Part shown: positions 16,269-25,319 of the stretch, piece by piece
Numbering within the stretch: the first letter of the stretch is position 1
How the letters are laid out: every line of letters starts with the position of its first letter
Origin: Rhodococcus aetherivorans
GTDB lineage: Bacteria > Actinomycetota > Actinomycetes > Mycobacteriales > Mycobacteriaceae
Assembly (NCBI RefSeq): GCF_011058165.1
Contig: NZ_JAALEG010000032.1
Location: forward strand, 1-54,608
DNA length: 54,608 nucleotides
Direction of reading: 5' to 3'
The notes under the pieces: model-generated
Told to the model about the DNA's origin: nothing
The model's database searches: none
The model's input: only the letters and a program-made list of their open reading frames with translations
Position numbers and translations under genes: made by a program

Positions 16269-17093
16269 ATGACACGGATGCAGAAGATCTCGACCGAGGT
16301 GGGTCCACTCGCCGTCCGCGTGCACGGGGAGGGCCGGCCCGTGGTGCTCTGGCACAGCCTGTTCGTCGACGAAAGATCCTGGAGCAGAGTCGAAGACGCG
16401 CTGGGAGTCGACCGGCGCCTCGTCGTGGTCACCGGTCCCGGGCACGGGGCGAGCGGTGACCCCGGCCGGCGCTACACCACCGGGGAATGCGCCGCGGCGG
16501 CCGTCACCGTGCTCGACGCCCTCGGTGTCGACGAACCCGTCGACTGGGTCGGCAACGCCTGGGGCGGCCACGTCGGCATCGTCTTCGCGACCGACGCGGC
16601 GTCGAGGTGCCGGACGCTGGTGACGCTGGGGACGCCCGTCCAGGCGCTGAACCGGCCGGAGCGCGCGCGCACGCTGTTCCTCCTCGCCGCCTACCGGACG
16701 CTCGGCGCCGCCGGGTTCATCCGGTCCGGCGTGACGAACGTATTGCTCTCCGCCGCAACGAGGGAGCGCGACCCGGAGGCGGTCGCACTCGTCGAGGACT
16801 GTTTCGTCCGCGCGGACCGGGCCGCGCTGCGCAACGCCGTCGTCTCCATCTCGCTGCACCGGCCCGACCTCACCGAGCGGCTCCCACGGGTGTCGGTCCC
16901 GACCCTGTTCGTCACCGGCAGCGATCACAAGGGCTGGACGCCCGAGCAGGCACGCGCGGCGAGCCTGCTGCTACCCGACGGGTCCTGCGCCGTCGTCGAC
17001 GGCGCCGCGTACCTCGTACCGCTCGAGGCGCCGGCCGAGACGACGGACCTGGTGCGGCGATTCTGGGCCGCCGCGGTACCGCGTCGCACGTGA
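16269..17093 (+). CDS. Alpha/beta-hydrolase-fold protein lacking the nucleophile serine
   Basis: 274 aa with a complete alpha/beta hydrolase layout: an oxyanion-strand region (VVLWHSLFVDERSW), a VVTGPGHGASG loop, the nucleophile elbow, and a late acid strand VPTLFVTGSDHKGW. The elbow, normally G-x-S-x-G, reads G95-N96-A97-W98-G99, so Ala replaces the nucleophile. No His in the usual VVDGAAYLVPLEAP position is obvious either. It may be a non-hydrolytic binding protein or use different chemistry. The ATG at 16269 follows GGAGGTGG with about 8 bases spacing; an upstream TTG lies inside the operator. It is divergent from, and probably regulated by, the TetR protein. Confidence 0.82.
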   Translation: MTRMQKISTEVGPLAVRVHGEGRPVVLWHSLFVDERSWSRVEDALGVDRRLVVVTGPGHGASGDPGRRYTTGECAAAAVTVLDALGVDEPVDWVGNAWGGHVGIVFATDAASRCRTLVTLGTPVQALNRPERARTLFLLAAYRTLGAAGFIRSGVTNVLLSAATRERDPEAVALVEDCFVRADRAALRNAVVSISLHRPDLTERLPRVSVPTLFVTGSDHKGWTPEQARAASLLLPDGSCAVVDGAAYLVPLEAPAETTDLVRRFWAAAVPRRT

Positions 17094-17109
17094 GACGTCT
17101 TGCAGAACT

Positions 17110-18108
17110 TCAGAGTTCGCGTCGCATGGCCGCGCGGGGCCACCGGTCCATACCCCCGGCGGCCTCGTCGCGCCGGATCTGCCGCAGCCCCGGGCCGAGT
17201 TCGTCGTCGCGCAGGTACCGGAAGCCGAGCCGCCGGTAGTACGGCCCGTTCCACGGGACGTCGGCGAAGGTGGTCAGCGTCAGGGCGGGCAGTTCGCGGA
17301 CACGCGCCCAGCCGGCGAGATGGTCGATCAGGGCCCGGCCGAGCCCGCGGCGCGCATGGTCCGGATGCACCGACACCTGCTCGATGTGGGCGGTGCCGTC
17401 GACGACATCGGCGAGCAGGTATGCCACCGGGCGGTCGTGGCCGTCGAGGCACACCCAGGCGCGCCCGCCGGTCACATACTCGTGCAGCTCCTCGAGCGTG
17501 GGCGGCGGGTCGGCGGCGACGGCGTCCATTCCGAGGTCCGCGAACGCGCGGCCGGCCGCGCGCTCGATGTCCTGAAGAACCGGCAGCTCCGCCGCGAGTG
17601 CGGGACGGACGCGGGGCGCGTCGTCGCCGGGCAGCGCGAGGTCCTTGAAGAAGTACAGCGACGATGCGGAGTACGCGTACTTGCCGAACCGTTCGGGCAG
17701 CGGCTCGTATCCGGCGGCGGCATACATGGCGAGAGCCTCGGGCTGCTCGGTGCCGGTCTCGAGCACCATCCGCCGCCGGCCCGCCTCGACGGCGGTGCGT
17801 TCGAGTTCGGCCAGGATCCGTCGGGCCACGCCCCGGCGGCGGGCGCCTTCCCGCACGTACATGCGCTTGATCTCGGCGTCACCGTCGCGCAGCCCCGGAT
17901 GCGCCGAGTCGCGGGCCCGCCAGCCACCGATCCCCGCCGGCGAGCCGCCGCCGCGGGCGAGCAGGAAGACGCCGTGCGGCGGGGTGAACTCCTCCGGATG
18001 CAGCGACGTGTGGTCCGGTCCGCCGTAGCGACGGACGTACTCGAGCTGCACCTCGTCGATCAGGGACTGCACCTCGGCGTCGTCGATGGGACGCGGTTCG
18101 ATCTGCAC
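17110..18108 (-). CDS. Tandem double-GNAT acetyltransferase
   Basis: 332 aa carrying two GNAT domains in tandem. The first (about 1-165) has the acetyl-CoA loop REGARRRGVARRILAELE and the second (about 170-332) has HPDHARRGLGRALIDHLAGW. Both keep the R-x-x-G-x-A/G phosphate loop, so both could bind acetyl-CoA. Substrates are unknown. The GTG at 18108 is chosen because the N-terminal strand (VQIEPRPIDDAEVQ) starts there; the frame continues open upstream but reads as noncoding Arg/Pro-rich sequence. There is no clear ribosome site, so a leaderless start is possible. It converges with the hydrolase gene over 16 bases. Confidence 0.82.
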   Translation of the reverse strand: MQIEPRPIDDAEVQSLIDEVQLEYVRRYGGPDHTSLHPEEFTPPHGVFLLARGGGSPAGIGGWRARDSAHPGLRDGDAEIKRMYVREGARRRGVARRILAELERTAVEAGRRRMVLETGTEQPEALAMYAAAGYEPLPERFGKYAYSASSLYFFKDLALPGDDAPRVRPALAAELPVLQDIERAAGRAFADLGMDAVAADPPPTLEELHEYVTGGRAWVCLDGHDRPVAYLLADVVDGTAHIEQVSVHPDHARRGLGRALIDHLAGWARVRELPALTLTTFADVPWNGPYYRRLGFRYLRDDELGPGLRQIRRDEAAGGMDRWPRAAMRREL

Positions 18109-18137
18109 GGCCGGAGGGTACCGCGCGTTCGCGGCGC

Positions 18138-18143
18138 CATACT
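18138..18143 (+). promoter_or_regulatory. Candidate -10 box for a leaderless transcript
   Basis: CATACT sits 6 bases before the GTG at 18150, the spacing expected when transcription begins at the start codon. No separate ribosome site is visible. Confidence 0.35.
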
Positions 18144-18149
18144 GGGAAG

Positions 18150-18947
18150 GTGGGTTCTGTCGCCGGAACGGACTGTGGTGATTTCGCGGCCGCCCCCTGG
18201 CTCTATCCCGGGACGGCCGCGCCGGGCAGTGGTCTGCTCCGGGGGGACGGCTATCACCGGGCACGTCCCCGGCCGGGAGCCGGCCTCGGTGCGGCACGGC
18301 TGGACGGGCGCGAGGACTCGACGCTCGACGAGGCGCTGTGCCGGGCCGGCGTCGCCGGCGTCGGCGACCGGCACCTCGTCGTCGCGGTGGGCTCGAACGC
18401 GTGCCCGGCGGTCGTGCGGCGCAAGTTCACGGCCGGAAACGTCGACACCACCGTGCCGTTCCTGCGCGCGACGGTCGTGGGCATCGCCGTCGGGCACAGC
18501 GCCCACGTCAGCGTGCCCGGCTACGTCGCGGCGACTGCGTTCCGGCGGCCGGGGACCCGCACCCCGGTGTTCGCGTCGCTGCTCGACCGAGACCAGCTCG
18601 CGTGCCTCGATGCGACGGAGCCGAACTACACGCGACGTACCGTGACCGCCGACGAGTGCCGGCTGGAGATCGACGGCGGACAGCGGCCGGCGTCCTTCGG
18701 CGTGTACGTCTCGAAGTGGGGCGCCCTCGCGCCGCCGGGGGCGCCGCCGCTGCGGCTGCGGTCCCAGGAGGCGCTGTTCGCCGCGCTCCTGCGCCACTGT
18801 GCCGGGTTTGCCGCGCTCGTCGGCCGGCGCCCGCACGAGTACCGGTCCGCGATGAAAGCCCTTGCGGGTGAAGCGGACCTGCGCGCCGCCCTGCGACAGT
18901 CGTTCGCCGCGTCGGGCTGGGCCGCCCGCAGCGGCTTCGACGGCTAG
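18150..18947 (+). CDS. Uncharacterised protein of about 265 aa
   Basis: No assigned family. The most distinctive segments are HLVVAVGSNACPAVVRRKF (about residues 74-92) and ATVVGIAVGHSAHVSVPGYV. The VGSN segment faintly recalls gamma-glutamylcyclotransferase-like proteins, but the match is too weak to name. It has no signal peptide or membrane helix. It is divergent from the tandem GNAT gene, with only 41 bases between starts; a possible leaderless promoter (CATACT) lies 6 bases upstream of the GTG. Confidence 0.6.
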   Translation: MGSVAGTDCGDFAAAPWLYPGTAAPGSGLLRGDGYHRARPRPGAGLGAARLDGREDSTLDEALCRAGVAGVGDRHLVVAVGSNACPAVVRRKFTAGNVDTTVPFLRATVVGIAVGHSAHVSVPGYVAATAFRRPGTRTPVFASLLDRDQLACLDATEPNYTRRTVTADECRLEIDGGQRPASFGVYVSKWGALAPPGAPPLRLRSQEALFAALLRHCAGFAALVGRRPHEYRSAMKALAGEADLRAALRQSFAASGWAARSGFDG

Positions 18948-19043
18948 CGGCAGGAGCAACGACTTCCACGACAGCCGGTCGACAACGGTGCGAACCCGGC
19001 GTTGACTGGAGAGATACACACTCCCCTGGCCATGGAGGCCGTC

Positions 19044-19472
19044 ATGCTCATCATCTTCGGACTCGTCGTTCTCCTCGCCGCCGTGATCATCGGTGTGGCC
19101 GGGGTGTTGGGCAACACCGGCGCCGCCCATGCACTGACCGACGACAGCTTCGTCGTCTTCGGGTACCACGTCACCGGTTCGACCGGTGCACTGTTCCTCT
19201 ACGGCATCGTCGTCGGTGCGATCGGAGCGGTCGGGCTGAGTCTCCTGCTCGCCGGTGCGCAGCGGACCTCGCGTCGAGGTCGGCTCGCTCGCCGCGAACT
19301 GAAAGAATCCCGCCTCGAGACCACCGCTGCGAGGCACGAGTACGACCGGTCCTCCGCACCGCAGCCCGGCAGCGCCGCCCCGCCGCCGCCCGGGGGCTCG
19401 CCGTCCAACTCACCCGATTGGCGCCATCCGTTCGGCAATCGATCCGGTGGGTCGACCGCCGCCCCCCACTGA
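19044..19472 (+). CDS. Small two-helix membrane protein
   Basis: About 142 aa. It has two hydrophobic helices (residues about 1-22 and 50-72), the second containing GALFLYGIVVGAIGAVGLSLLLAG, with a Gly/Ala loop between. A charged, likely coiled stretch (RRGRLARRELKESRLE) and a Pro/Ser-rich disordered tail follow. The ATG at 19044 is chosen because GGAGG lies 5 bases before it. No family or function can be assigned. It converges with the Mg2+ ATPase gene at 19571. Confidence 0.62.
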   Translation: MLIIFGLVVLLAAVIIGVAGVLGNTGAAHALTDDSFVVFGYHVTGSTGALFLYGIVVGAIGAVGLSLLLAGAQRTSRRGRLARRELKESRLETTAARHEYDRSSAPQPGSAAPPPPGGSPSNSPDWRHPFGNRSGGSTAAPH

Positions 19473-19570
19473 TCGTCCTCCCCGGCCCCCGAGGCGATCG
19501 GGGGCCGACCGCCGGCACCAGCGCCGGTTCGATGCTCGGGCTGTGATGTTCGGCCGGCAGCGGGCCGAAG

Positions 19571-22228
19571 TCACCGCACCGGCGGTGCCGGTGTGGGCGG
19601 TGTCGGCGCCCGAAGGTGGGTGGGGGTGCTGAACCGGGCTGCGCGCCGGTGGATCCGGTGTTCGTGACCGCGCCACCGCACTGCCGGCAGATACCGCATC
19701 GGTTCGGCGTAGAACACGCGCTTGGCATACTCGATCAGCACCAGGTAGCCGATCACCAGCACGACCAGGGTGAGGAAGAACCCGATCGGCAGGGGCGTGA
19801 ACCCCAGGTCCGCGCCGAGCGGGGAGACCGTGATCGCGATACCGACCGCAAGCACCCCGGCGACGGTGAGCACCAGTCCCAGGCTGGGCCGGCTGCGCAG
19901 GAACGGGACGCGGCGGGTGCGGATCGCGAACACGATCAGGGTCTGGGTGGCCAGGGATTCGACGAACCAACCGGTGTGGAACAGCTCCGGCCCGGCAGCG
20001 AACACCCCGAGCATGATCCCGAAGGTGATGAAGTCGAACAGCGAGCTGATCGGGCCGAAGAACAGCATGAACCGGCGGATGAACGCGATGTCCCAATGCG
20101 AGGGTGCGTGCAGTTGTTCCTCGTCGACGCGATCACCGGGAATCGCGAGCTGGCTGGTGTCGTAGAGCAGGTTGTTGAGCAGGATCTGGCTCGGCAGCAT
20201 CGGCAGGAAATCCAGCACCGCCGAGGCCGCCGCGGCGCTGAACATGTTGCCGAAATTGCTCGACGTGCTCATCAGCACGTACTTGATCGTGTTGGTGAAG
20301 GTACGCCGCCCTTCCGTGACGCCGTCCGCCAACACTCCGAGATCCTTCTCGAGCAGCACCACATCCGCGGCGTCCTTGGCCACATCGGTGGCGGAATCGA
20401 CGGAGATGCCGACGTCCGCGGTGTGCAGGGCCAGCGCGTCGTTGACGCCGTCGCCGAGAAATCCGACAGACCGGCCGTGGGTGCGCAGGGTCTCGACCAG
20501 TCGCGCCTTCTGCTCCGGGGAGACCCGGGCAAAGATGGTGGCCCGCAATGCTGCCTCGCTGAACTGCGCGTCGTCGAGACCTGCGAGGTCGGAGCCGGTC
20601 AGGCTGCCGCCGGAGACGAGCCCGAGGTCGGCGCAGACCTTCTCGGCGACCTGCGGGTTGTCGCCGGTGGCCACCTTGACGGTGATGCCGAGGGCGGCGA
20701 GCCGGGTCAGCGAAGCGGCCGCGGAGGTCTTCGGCCGGTCGAGGAAAACGAGGAAGCCGGTCAGGATCAGGCCGTGTTCGTCGTCGGGGACGAGCCGATC
20801 GGCGTGGCCGGGCGCGGGTTTGGACGCCACGGCGACGACGCGGCTGCCTTGGGCGAACAGGCCGTTCAGCACCGTGTGCGCGGCGGTACCGACGTCGGCG
20901 CAGCGATCGAGCACGGTCTCGGGCGCGCCCTTGACCACGATCAAGGACTCGCCGTCGGGACCGCGCACCAGCGTCGAGGACATGCGTCGCTCGTGGTCGA
21001 ACGGCAGGGTGGCCAGCCGGGTGTACCCGTCCGCGACCGGGCCGGTGGGACCTGCCGCCGCCCACAGGGCGGTGTCCAGCGCGTTCGAACCGAGACGGAC
21101 ACCGCCGGCGGTGTCGGTGTCCGTCTCGGTGGCGAGCAGGCCGTGCAACAGCGCCGCCGAGCTGGGAGCACCGGAGGGGGCCAGCGCCTCGCGGAAACCG
21201 ATCCGTCCGTCGGTGAGGGTGCCGGTCTTGTCGGTGAGGAGGATGTCGATGTCACCGAGGTCCTCGATGCACACCAGACGTTTGACCAGAACCTTGCGGC
21301 GGGCCAGGCGTCGGGAACCTTCGGCGAGGGAGGTGCTCACCACCGCCGGCAGCAGCTGCGGAGTGATGCCCACCGCGATGGCGAAGGCGAACAGCAGCGA
21401 CTCGATCAGCGGGCGCTGCAGCACCAGGTTGGTGACCACGATCGTCGCGGTCAGAGCGACGGCGACCTGCAGCAGCAGCACCGAGAAGCGCCGCAGCCCG
21501 ATCTGGAACTCGGTCTCCGGCTCGCGTTCACCGAGCCCGACCGCGATGCGCCCGAACTCGGCGTCCGCGCCGGTGGCGACGACCACCCCCGTCCCGGTGC
21601 CGGCATGGACGACGGTGCCCATGAATGCGCACCCGGCCAGATCTGCCAGGGCCGTTCCCGGCGGCACCGGGTCCACGGACTTGGCGGCCGGCTCCGATTC
21701 GCCGGTCAGGACACTCTCGTCGCATTCGAGCCCGGTCGCGCTGAGCAGGCGCAGGTCGGCTGGCACGAGCTCGCCCAGGACGAGGTGCACCACATCGCCG
21801 GGCACCAGTTCGGTGACGTCGATCGTGGCAGCGGCGCCGTCGCGCAGCACCACCACGGTGTGCCGTTGCCTCGAGTGCAGTGCGGCGCTGGCGCGTTCGG
21901 CGCGGTACTCGTTGACGAAGCCCAACCCGATGCTCGCCAGCAGGATGACCCCGATGATGACGGCGTCGTTGCGGTCGCCGAGAAAGAACGATGCGACCGC
22001 GGTCGCGGACAGCAGCAGCAACAGCGCGCTGCGCAGTTGCCGCCCCAACACCGCCAGGGCACTCACGCCGTGGCTGCGCACCGCGTTCGGTCCGGCCACC
22101 GCCAGCCGGGCGGCCGCGTCGGCGCTGCTCAGACCGGTGGACGAACTCTGCAGACGGGACAGCACGTCGGTGCTCTCACCGGCCGCGGCGTCGGCCGCGG
22201 CGATGTGCAGGACCGGGAGGCCGGTCAT
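19571..22228 (-). CDS. mgtA: Magnesium-translocating P-type ATPase
   Basis: 885 aa, the length of MgtA/MgtB-type (P3B) ATPases that import Mg2+ using ATP. Visible hallmarks are the TGES phosphatase motif (VLTGESEPAAKS, about 175-186), the phosphorylation site DKTGTLTDG with Asp333, the nucleotide-domain motif VKGAPETVLDRC, and the hinge GDGVNDALALHTADVGISVDS. About ten membrane helices are expected: two pairs before Asp333 and six after residue about 640. The ATG is at 22228. No Mg2+-sensing leader is visible upstream. A short hydrophilic Pro/Thr-rich tail ends the protein. Confidence 0.93.
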   Translation of the reverse strand: MTGLPVLHIAAADAAAGESTDVLSRLQSSSTGLSSADAAARLAVAGPNAVRSHGVSALAVLGRQLRSALLLLLSATAVASFFLGDRNDAVIIGVILLASIGLGFVNEYRAERASAALHSRQRHTVVVLRDGAAATIDVTELVPGDVVHLVLGELVPADLRLLSATGLECDESVLTGESEPAAKSVDPVPPGTALADLAGCAFMGTVVHAGTGTGVVVATGADAEFGRIAVGLGEREPETEFQIGLRRFSVLLLQVAVALTATIVVTNLVLQRPLIESLLFAFAIAVGITPQLLPAVVSTSLAEGSRRLARRKVLVKRLVCIEDLGDIDILLTDKTGTLTDGRIGFREALAPSGAPSSAALLHGLLATETDTDTAGGVRLGSNALDTALWAAAGPTGPVADGYTRLATLPFDHERRMSSTLVRGPDGESLIVVKGAPETVLDRCADVGTAAHTVLNGLFAQGSRVVAVASKPAPGHADRLVPDDEHGLILTGFLVFLDRPKTSAAASLTRLAALGITVKVATGDNPQVAEKVCADLGLVSGGSLTGSDLAGLDDAQFSEAALRATIFARVSPEQKARLVETLRTHGRSVGFLGDGVNDALALHTADVGISVDSATDVAKDAADVVLLEKDLGVLADGVTEGRRTFTNTIKYVLMSTSSNFGNMFSAAAASAVLDFLPMLPSQILLNNLLYDTSQLAIPGDRVDEEQLHAPSHWDIAFIRRFMLFFGPISSLFDFITFGIMLGVFAAGPELFHTGWFVESLATQTLIVFAIRTRRVPFLRSRPSLGLVLTVAGVLAVGIAITVSPLGADLGFTPLPIGFFLTLVVLVIGYLVLIEYAKRVFYAEPMRYLPAVRWRGHEHRIHRRAARFSTPTHLRAPTPPTPAPPVR

Positions 22229-22445
22229 CCGGCCATACCGATCGGTGCCGCGACTCGCCCGTGCAGTGCGACGACAACGGACATCCTGCCCCTGCTCAAC
22301 CGCGCAGGCACGTCACCCGCACCGCCGCACCCTGTCCGGCACAGCATCCGCCTCGCCGCTGCCTGCATGGCCGCAAACTTAACCGGTCCCGGCTACGTTC
22401 GGAGCGGTCCGCGTACAGACGCGGGCAACCACGGGTTCGTCCCGG

Positions 22446-23717
22446 TCACGACCTGCCGGTCTCGTCCAGCCGCCGGCGCAGGTGCTCCCGTTCGGGTTCG
22501 GTTCCGGCCCGCTCGAGCGCCCGCCGGTAGGCGACGGCGGCCTCGTCGTCGCGGCCGAGCCGGTGCAGCAGTTCGCCGCGCGCGGTGGAATACGGGTGGT
22601 AGCCGCGCAGCCGGGGCTCGTCGGCGAGTGCGTCGAGCAGCGCCAGGCCGGCCTCGGGACCGTCGCGCATCGCCACCGCCACGGCGCGGTTCACCGCGAC
22701 GACCGGCGACGGTGCCAGGGCGGACAGGACGTCGTAGAGCGCGACGATCTGCGGCCAGTCGGTGGATGCGGCGCCGGGGGCCTCGTCGTGCAGCGCCGCG
22801 ATCGCGGCCTGCACTCCGTACGGGCCCGGCAGGCCGCCGGTCAGCGCCACGGGCACGAGGGCGGTGCCCTCGGCGATCAGGGCGTGGTCCCACCGTGCGC
22901 GATCCTGATCCGCGAGCAGAACGATGTCGCCGTCCGGGCCGGTCCGGGCGTCGCGTCGCGCATGGATCAGCAGCATCAAAGCGAGCAGTCCGGTCACCTC
23001 CCGCTCGCCGGGCAGCAGTCGGCGCAGGATCCGGACCAATCGGATCGACTCCTCGGCGAGGTCGAGACGCTGCAGGTCCGGCCCCGAGCTGGCTACGTAT
23101 CCCTCGGTGAAGACCGAGTAGAGCACCTGTAGCACGCCCGGCAGTCGCGCCGGCAGCTCGTCCGGATCCGGCACCCGGAACGGGATACGGGCCTGCCGGA
23201 TCTTCTTCTTCGCCCGTACGATCCGCTGGGCCATCGTCGCGGTCGGGACGAGAAAGGCACGCGCCACCTCGGGTGTCTCGAGCCCGGCCAGGCACCGCAG
23301 GGTCAGTGCCACCCGGTCCTCGGCCGGCAGCGCCGGGTGGGCACAGGTGAAGAACAACTGCAGGCGTTCGTCGGGCATCTCACTGCCGGCGTCCGGGGTG
23401 TGGGAGGGGGCGGCCCGTTCCGAATCCACCTGCAGAACGGCGAGCCGGGCGGCGTACACCTGATCCCGCCGGAGCCGGTCCACGGCCTTGCGCCGCGCCG
23501 TCGTCAGCAGCCAGGCCCCCGGCTTGGCCGGTACGCCCCGGACGGGCCAGTGCACCAGCGCCGCCTCGATCGCCTCGGCGGCGACGTCCTCGGCCAGGTC
23601 GAGGTCGCCGAAGCGGTGGACGAGCGCGGCGAGCAGCCGACCGCGCTCCTCCCGGAACACCGCTTCCACGGCGGCGTCGACCCGGGCGCCGGCACCCGGC
23701 CCGTCCGTCGCGGTCAC
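22446..23717 (-). CDS. ECF sigma factor with long C-terminal extension (ECF42/SigJ-like)
   Basis: 423 aa. Region sigma2 lies near residues 12-85 (LLAALVHRFGDLDLAEDVAAEA, then WLLTTARRKAVDRLRRD). Sigma4 lies near 110-175 (LRCLAGLETPEVARAFLVPTATM, then RAKKKIRQARIPFRVP). A long C-terminal helical extension of about 240 residues carries TPR-like helices (VVAVNRAVAVAMRDGPEAGLALLDAL). This architecture plus an adjacent DGPF protein defines the ECF42-type group, which lacks a classic anti-sigma factor and is thought to be controlled by its own C-terminal extension. The GTG at 23717 overlaps the stop of the DGPF gene (GTGA), showing translational coupling. Confidence 0.88.
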   Translation of the reverse strand: MTATDGPGAGARVDAAVEAVFREERGRLLAALVHRFGDLDLAEDVAAEAIEAALVHWPVRGVPAKPGAWLLTTARRKAVDRLRRDQVYAARLAVLQVDSERAAPSHTPDAGSEMPDERLQLFFTCAHPALPAEDRVALTLRCLAGLETPEVARAFLVPTATMAQRIVRAKKKIRQARIPFRVPDPDELPARLPGVLQVLYSVFTEGYVASSGPDLQRLDLAEESIRLVRILRRLLPGEREVTGLLALMLLIHARRDARTGPDGDIVLLADQDRARWDHALIAEGTALVPVALTGGLPGPYGVQAAIAALHDEAPGAASTDWPQIVALYDVLSALAPSPVVAVNRAVAVAMRDGPEAGLALLDALADEPRLRGYHPYSTARGELLHRLGRDDEAAVAYRRALERAGTEPEREHLRRRLDETGRS

Positions 23718-24058
23718 TGCCCGAAGTCGGCGATCGGCCGCACCACCACGGATCCGCCGCCGCGCGCCCCGGGACAGCGGGCCGCCCAGTCCAGCGCGAC
23801 GTCGAGGTCGGGCACGTCGACGACGTAGAAGCCCCCGAGGACCTCGCGCGTCTCGGCGAACGGCCCGTCGGTGGTGACGGCACGCGCACCGTCGGGGCCG
23901 ACCCGCACGGTCGTCGCGGTGGTCAGGTCCGCGAGCGACTCCGAGGCGACGACGATTCCGGTCTCCTGGATCTGCTTGTCGTAGACCATCCACTCCTCGA
24001 CGCTGCACTGGTCGCCTGCGTCGGCCGATGCGGCGTTGATCAGCAGCATGTACTTCAT
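23714..24058 (-). CDS. YCII-related DGPF-domain protein
   Basis: 114 aa, a single YCII/DGPF domain: MKYMLLINA at the start, VTTDGPFAETREVLGGFYVVDV in the middle and GGSVVVRPI at the end. Such proteins are small dimers of unknown activity, consistently encoded with ECF42-type sigma factors and often belonging to their regulon. I chose the ATG at 24058 because GAGAGG lies 8 bases before it; another ATG at 24067 is less well placed. It is the first gene of a two-gene operon with the sigma factor. Confidence 0.87.
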   Translation of the reverse strand: MKYMLLINAASADAGDQCSVEEWMVYDKQIQETGIVVASESLADLTTATTVRVGPDGARAVTTDGPFAETREVLGGFYVVDVPDLDVALDWAARCPGARGGGSVVVRPIADFGQ

Positions 24059-24212
24059 GGTGAGCACCTCTCGTTGGGTGAGTGTCCTGTGCGGCAGGGT
24101 TGCCGTACGACATGACGACGAACGGGACGGCGTCGGATCGACAGGGGTACCGGTTCATTGTCGACGGCGACCCCGACATCCGGTGGCACGTCCGGGCGCG
24201 GTCGCCGGATCG

Positions 24213-25319
24213 TCAGCCGGCATACCCCACCGTCGCGCCGGTGCGCTCCCGGGCGCGGGCCAGTCGCTGCGCCTCGGCCTCGAGTTCGTCCCGCGTCCGC
24301 ACGGACAGCGGCTCGAACGGCTCGACCGACACCGCGAGCGTGTCCCGTGGCGTGGCCCTCGCCCGCCAGATCCCTCGTATCTCCCCGTCGACGAGGACGA
24401 CACCGGGGCTGCCGATCGGGCGCCAGATCGCCTTTCGGCGCGCTCGGTCCGGCACCAGGAACTCCCTGTCCCGGGCCTGCAGCCACGGATCGCCGGGCGG
24501 CAGCAGGCGGGTCGCTCGCACGTCGGCGGCCCCGTCGAGGTCAGCGACCGCCGAGGCCGGCACCAGGCCCGTCCCGGCCGGGCCCTTCACCGGAACCAGA
24601 TCGTCGGGCAGGACCGCGCGAATCGTTGCGATGTCGGTGCCCAGGAAGGCCGCCAGCCCGGCCGGTGTGACCGGCGCCAGCACGTCGGCGTACCGGTGCA
24701 GGGCGGCAGCGGTGCCCTCGGCGCGGTCGGGCACCGCATCCGGTCCGATCCCTGCGGGCAGGACGTCGAGGTGGGTGCTGCGGCCCTGTGGGCAGACCCG
24801 CACGCGCGCCGCGAGACCGACCTGCTGGAACAGCGCACCGGAGATGTGGCGGGTTCTGCACGAGGGGCAGTGATAGGTGAGGTCGGCGGGAACCGCCGCG
24901 CTGACCGCCGCACTCAGCTCTCCCTTGGTCATCGGGCCGGTGAGCGCGGCGCCCATGGCCTCGGCCGCCTCGGTGAATGCGCGCAGGCCGCGCTGGGCGC
25001 CCTCGCGGATCTGCCCGGTCCCGATACGTGTCGTGGCGTCGGTGTCGTTCACCGGCCAGAGGGCCGCGGCGAGAAACGCGAGATCCCCGGGCCGATGCAG
25101 GTGCGGCGCCCCGCGCCACGACCATACGAGGACGAGTGAATCATGTTCTGCCGCGGCGTCGTCCGATCGTGCGGCGAGCGCGTCGCGGGCCGATCCGTAC
25201 GGGGTGTCCTGGACCCCGAGCGCAAGCACCCGATCTCGCCCGGCGGAGGTCCGGTCGAGTCCCTGGGCCGCGGCCCGGTAGCCGAGGATCCGACGTCGGC
25301 CGAGTGTCGTGACAACCAC
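24213..25319 (-). CDS. Winged-helix HTH_42 (AlkZ-like) DNA-binding protein
   Basis: 368 aa, matching the DUF1006/HTH_42 group of winged-helix proteins that includes the DNA glycosylase AlkZ. Typical segments are ILGYRAAAQGLDR at the start, APHLHRPGDLAF near residue 80, GVVLVDGEIRGIW near 310, and the closing DELEAEAQRLARARE. The group is annotated as winged-helix DNA-binding domain proteins; AlkZ itself unhooks interstrand crosslinks, but the catalytic QxQ motif of AlkZ is not evident here, so activity is uncertain. The GTG at 25319 is weakly supported by an upstream GGAA. Confidence 0.8.
   Translation of the reverse strand: MVVTTLGRRRILGYRAAAQGLDRTSAGRDRVLALGVQDTPYGSARDALAARSDDAAAEHDSLVLVWSWRGAPHLHRPGDLAFLAAALWPVNDTDATTRIGTGQIREGAQRGLRAFTEAAEAMGAALTGPMTKGELSAAVSAAVPADLTYHCPSCRTRHISGALFQQVGLAARVRVCPQGRSTHLDVLPAGIGPDAVPDRAEGTAAALHRYADVLAPVTPAGLAAFLGTDIATIRAVLPDDLVPVKGPAGTGLVPASAVADLDGAADVRATRLLPPGDPWLQARDREFLVPDRARRKAIWRPIGSPGVVLVDGEIRGIWRARATPRDTLAVSVEPFEPLSVRTRDELEAEAQRLARARERTGATVGYAG

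Noticed and set aside
7228-18961. Repeated 13-mer CGGCAGGAGCAAC at 7228 and 18949
   Set aside because: Repeats of this length are expected by chance in 54 kb of GC-rich DNA, and the contexts differ (hairpin loop versus intergenic).
22229-22445. Possible Mg2+ riboswitch (M-box) upstream of the Mg2+ ATPase
   Set aside because: No M-box consensus or extended multi-helix structure is visible on the minus strand; the stretch looks like ordinary intergenic DNA.
19616-23110. Long rightward frame opposite the Mg2+ ATPase and sigma factor genes
   Set aside because: Low-complexity Gly/Arg/Asp sequence without any motif. The opposite strand carries unmistakable P-type ATPase and ECF motifs.
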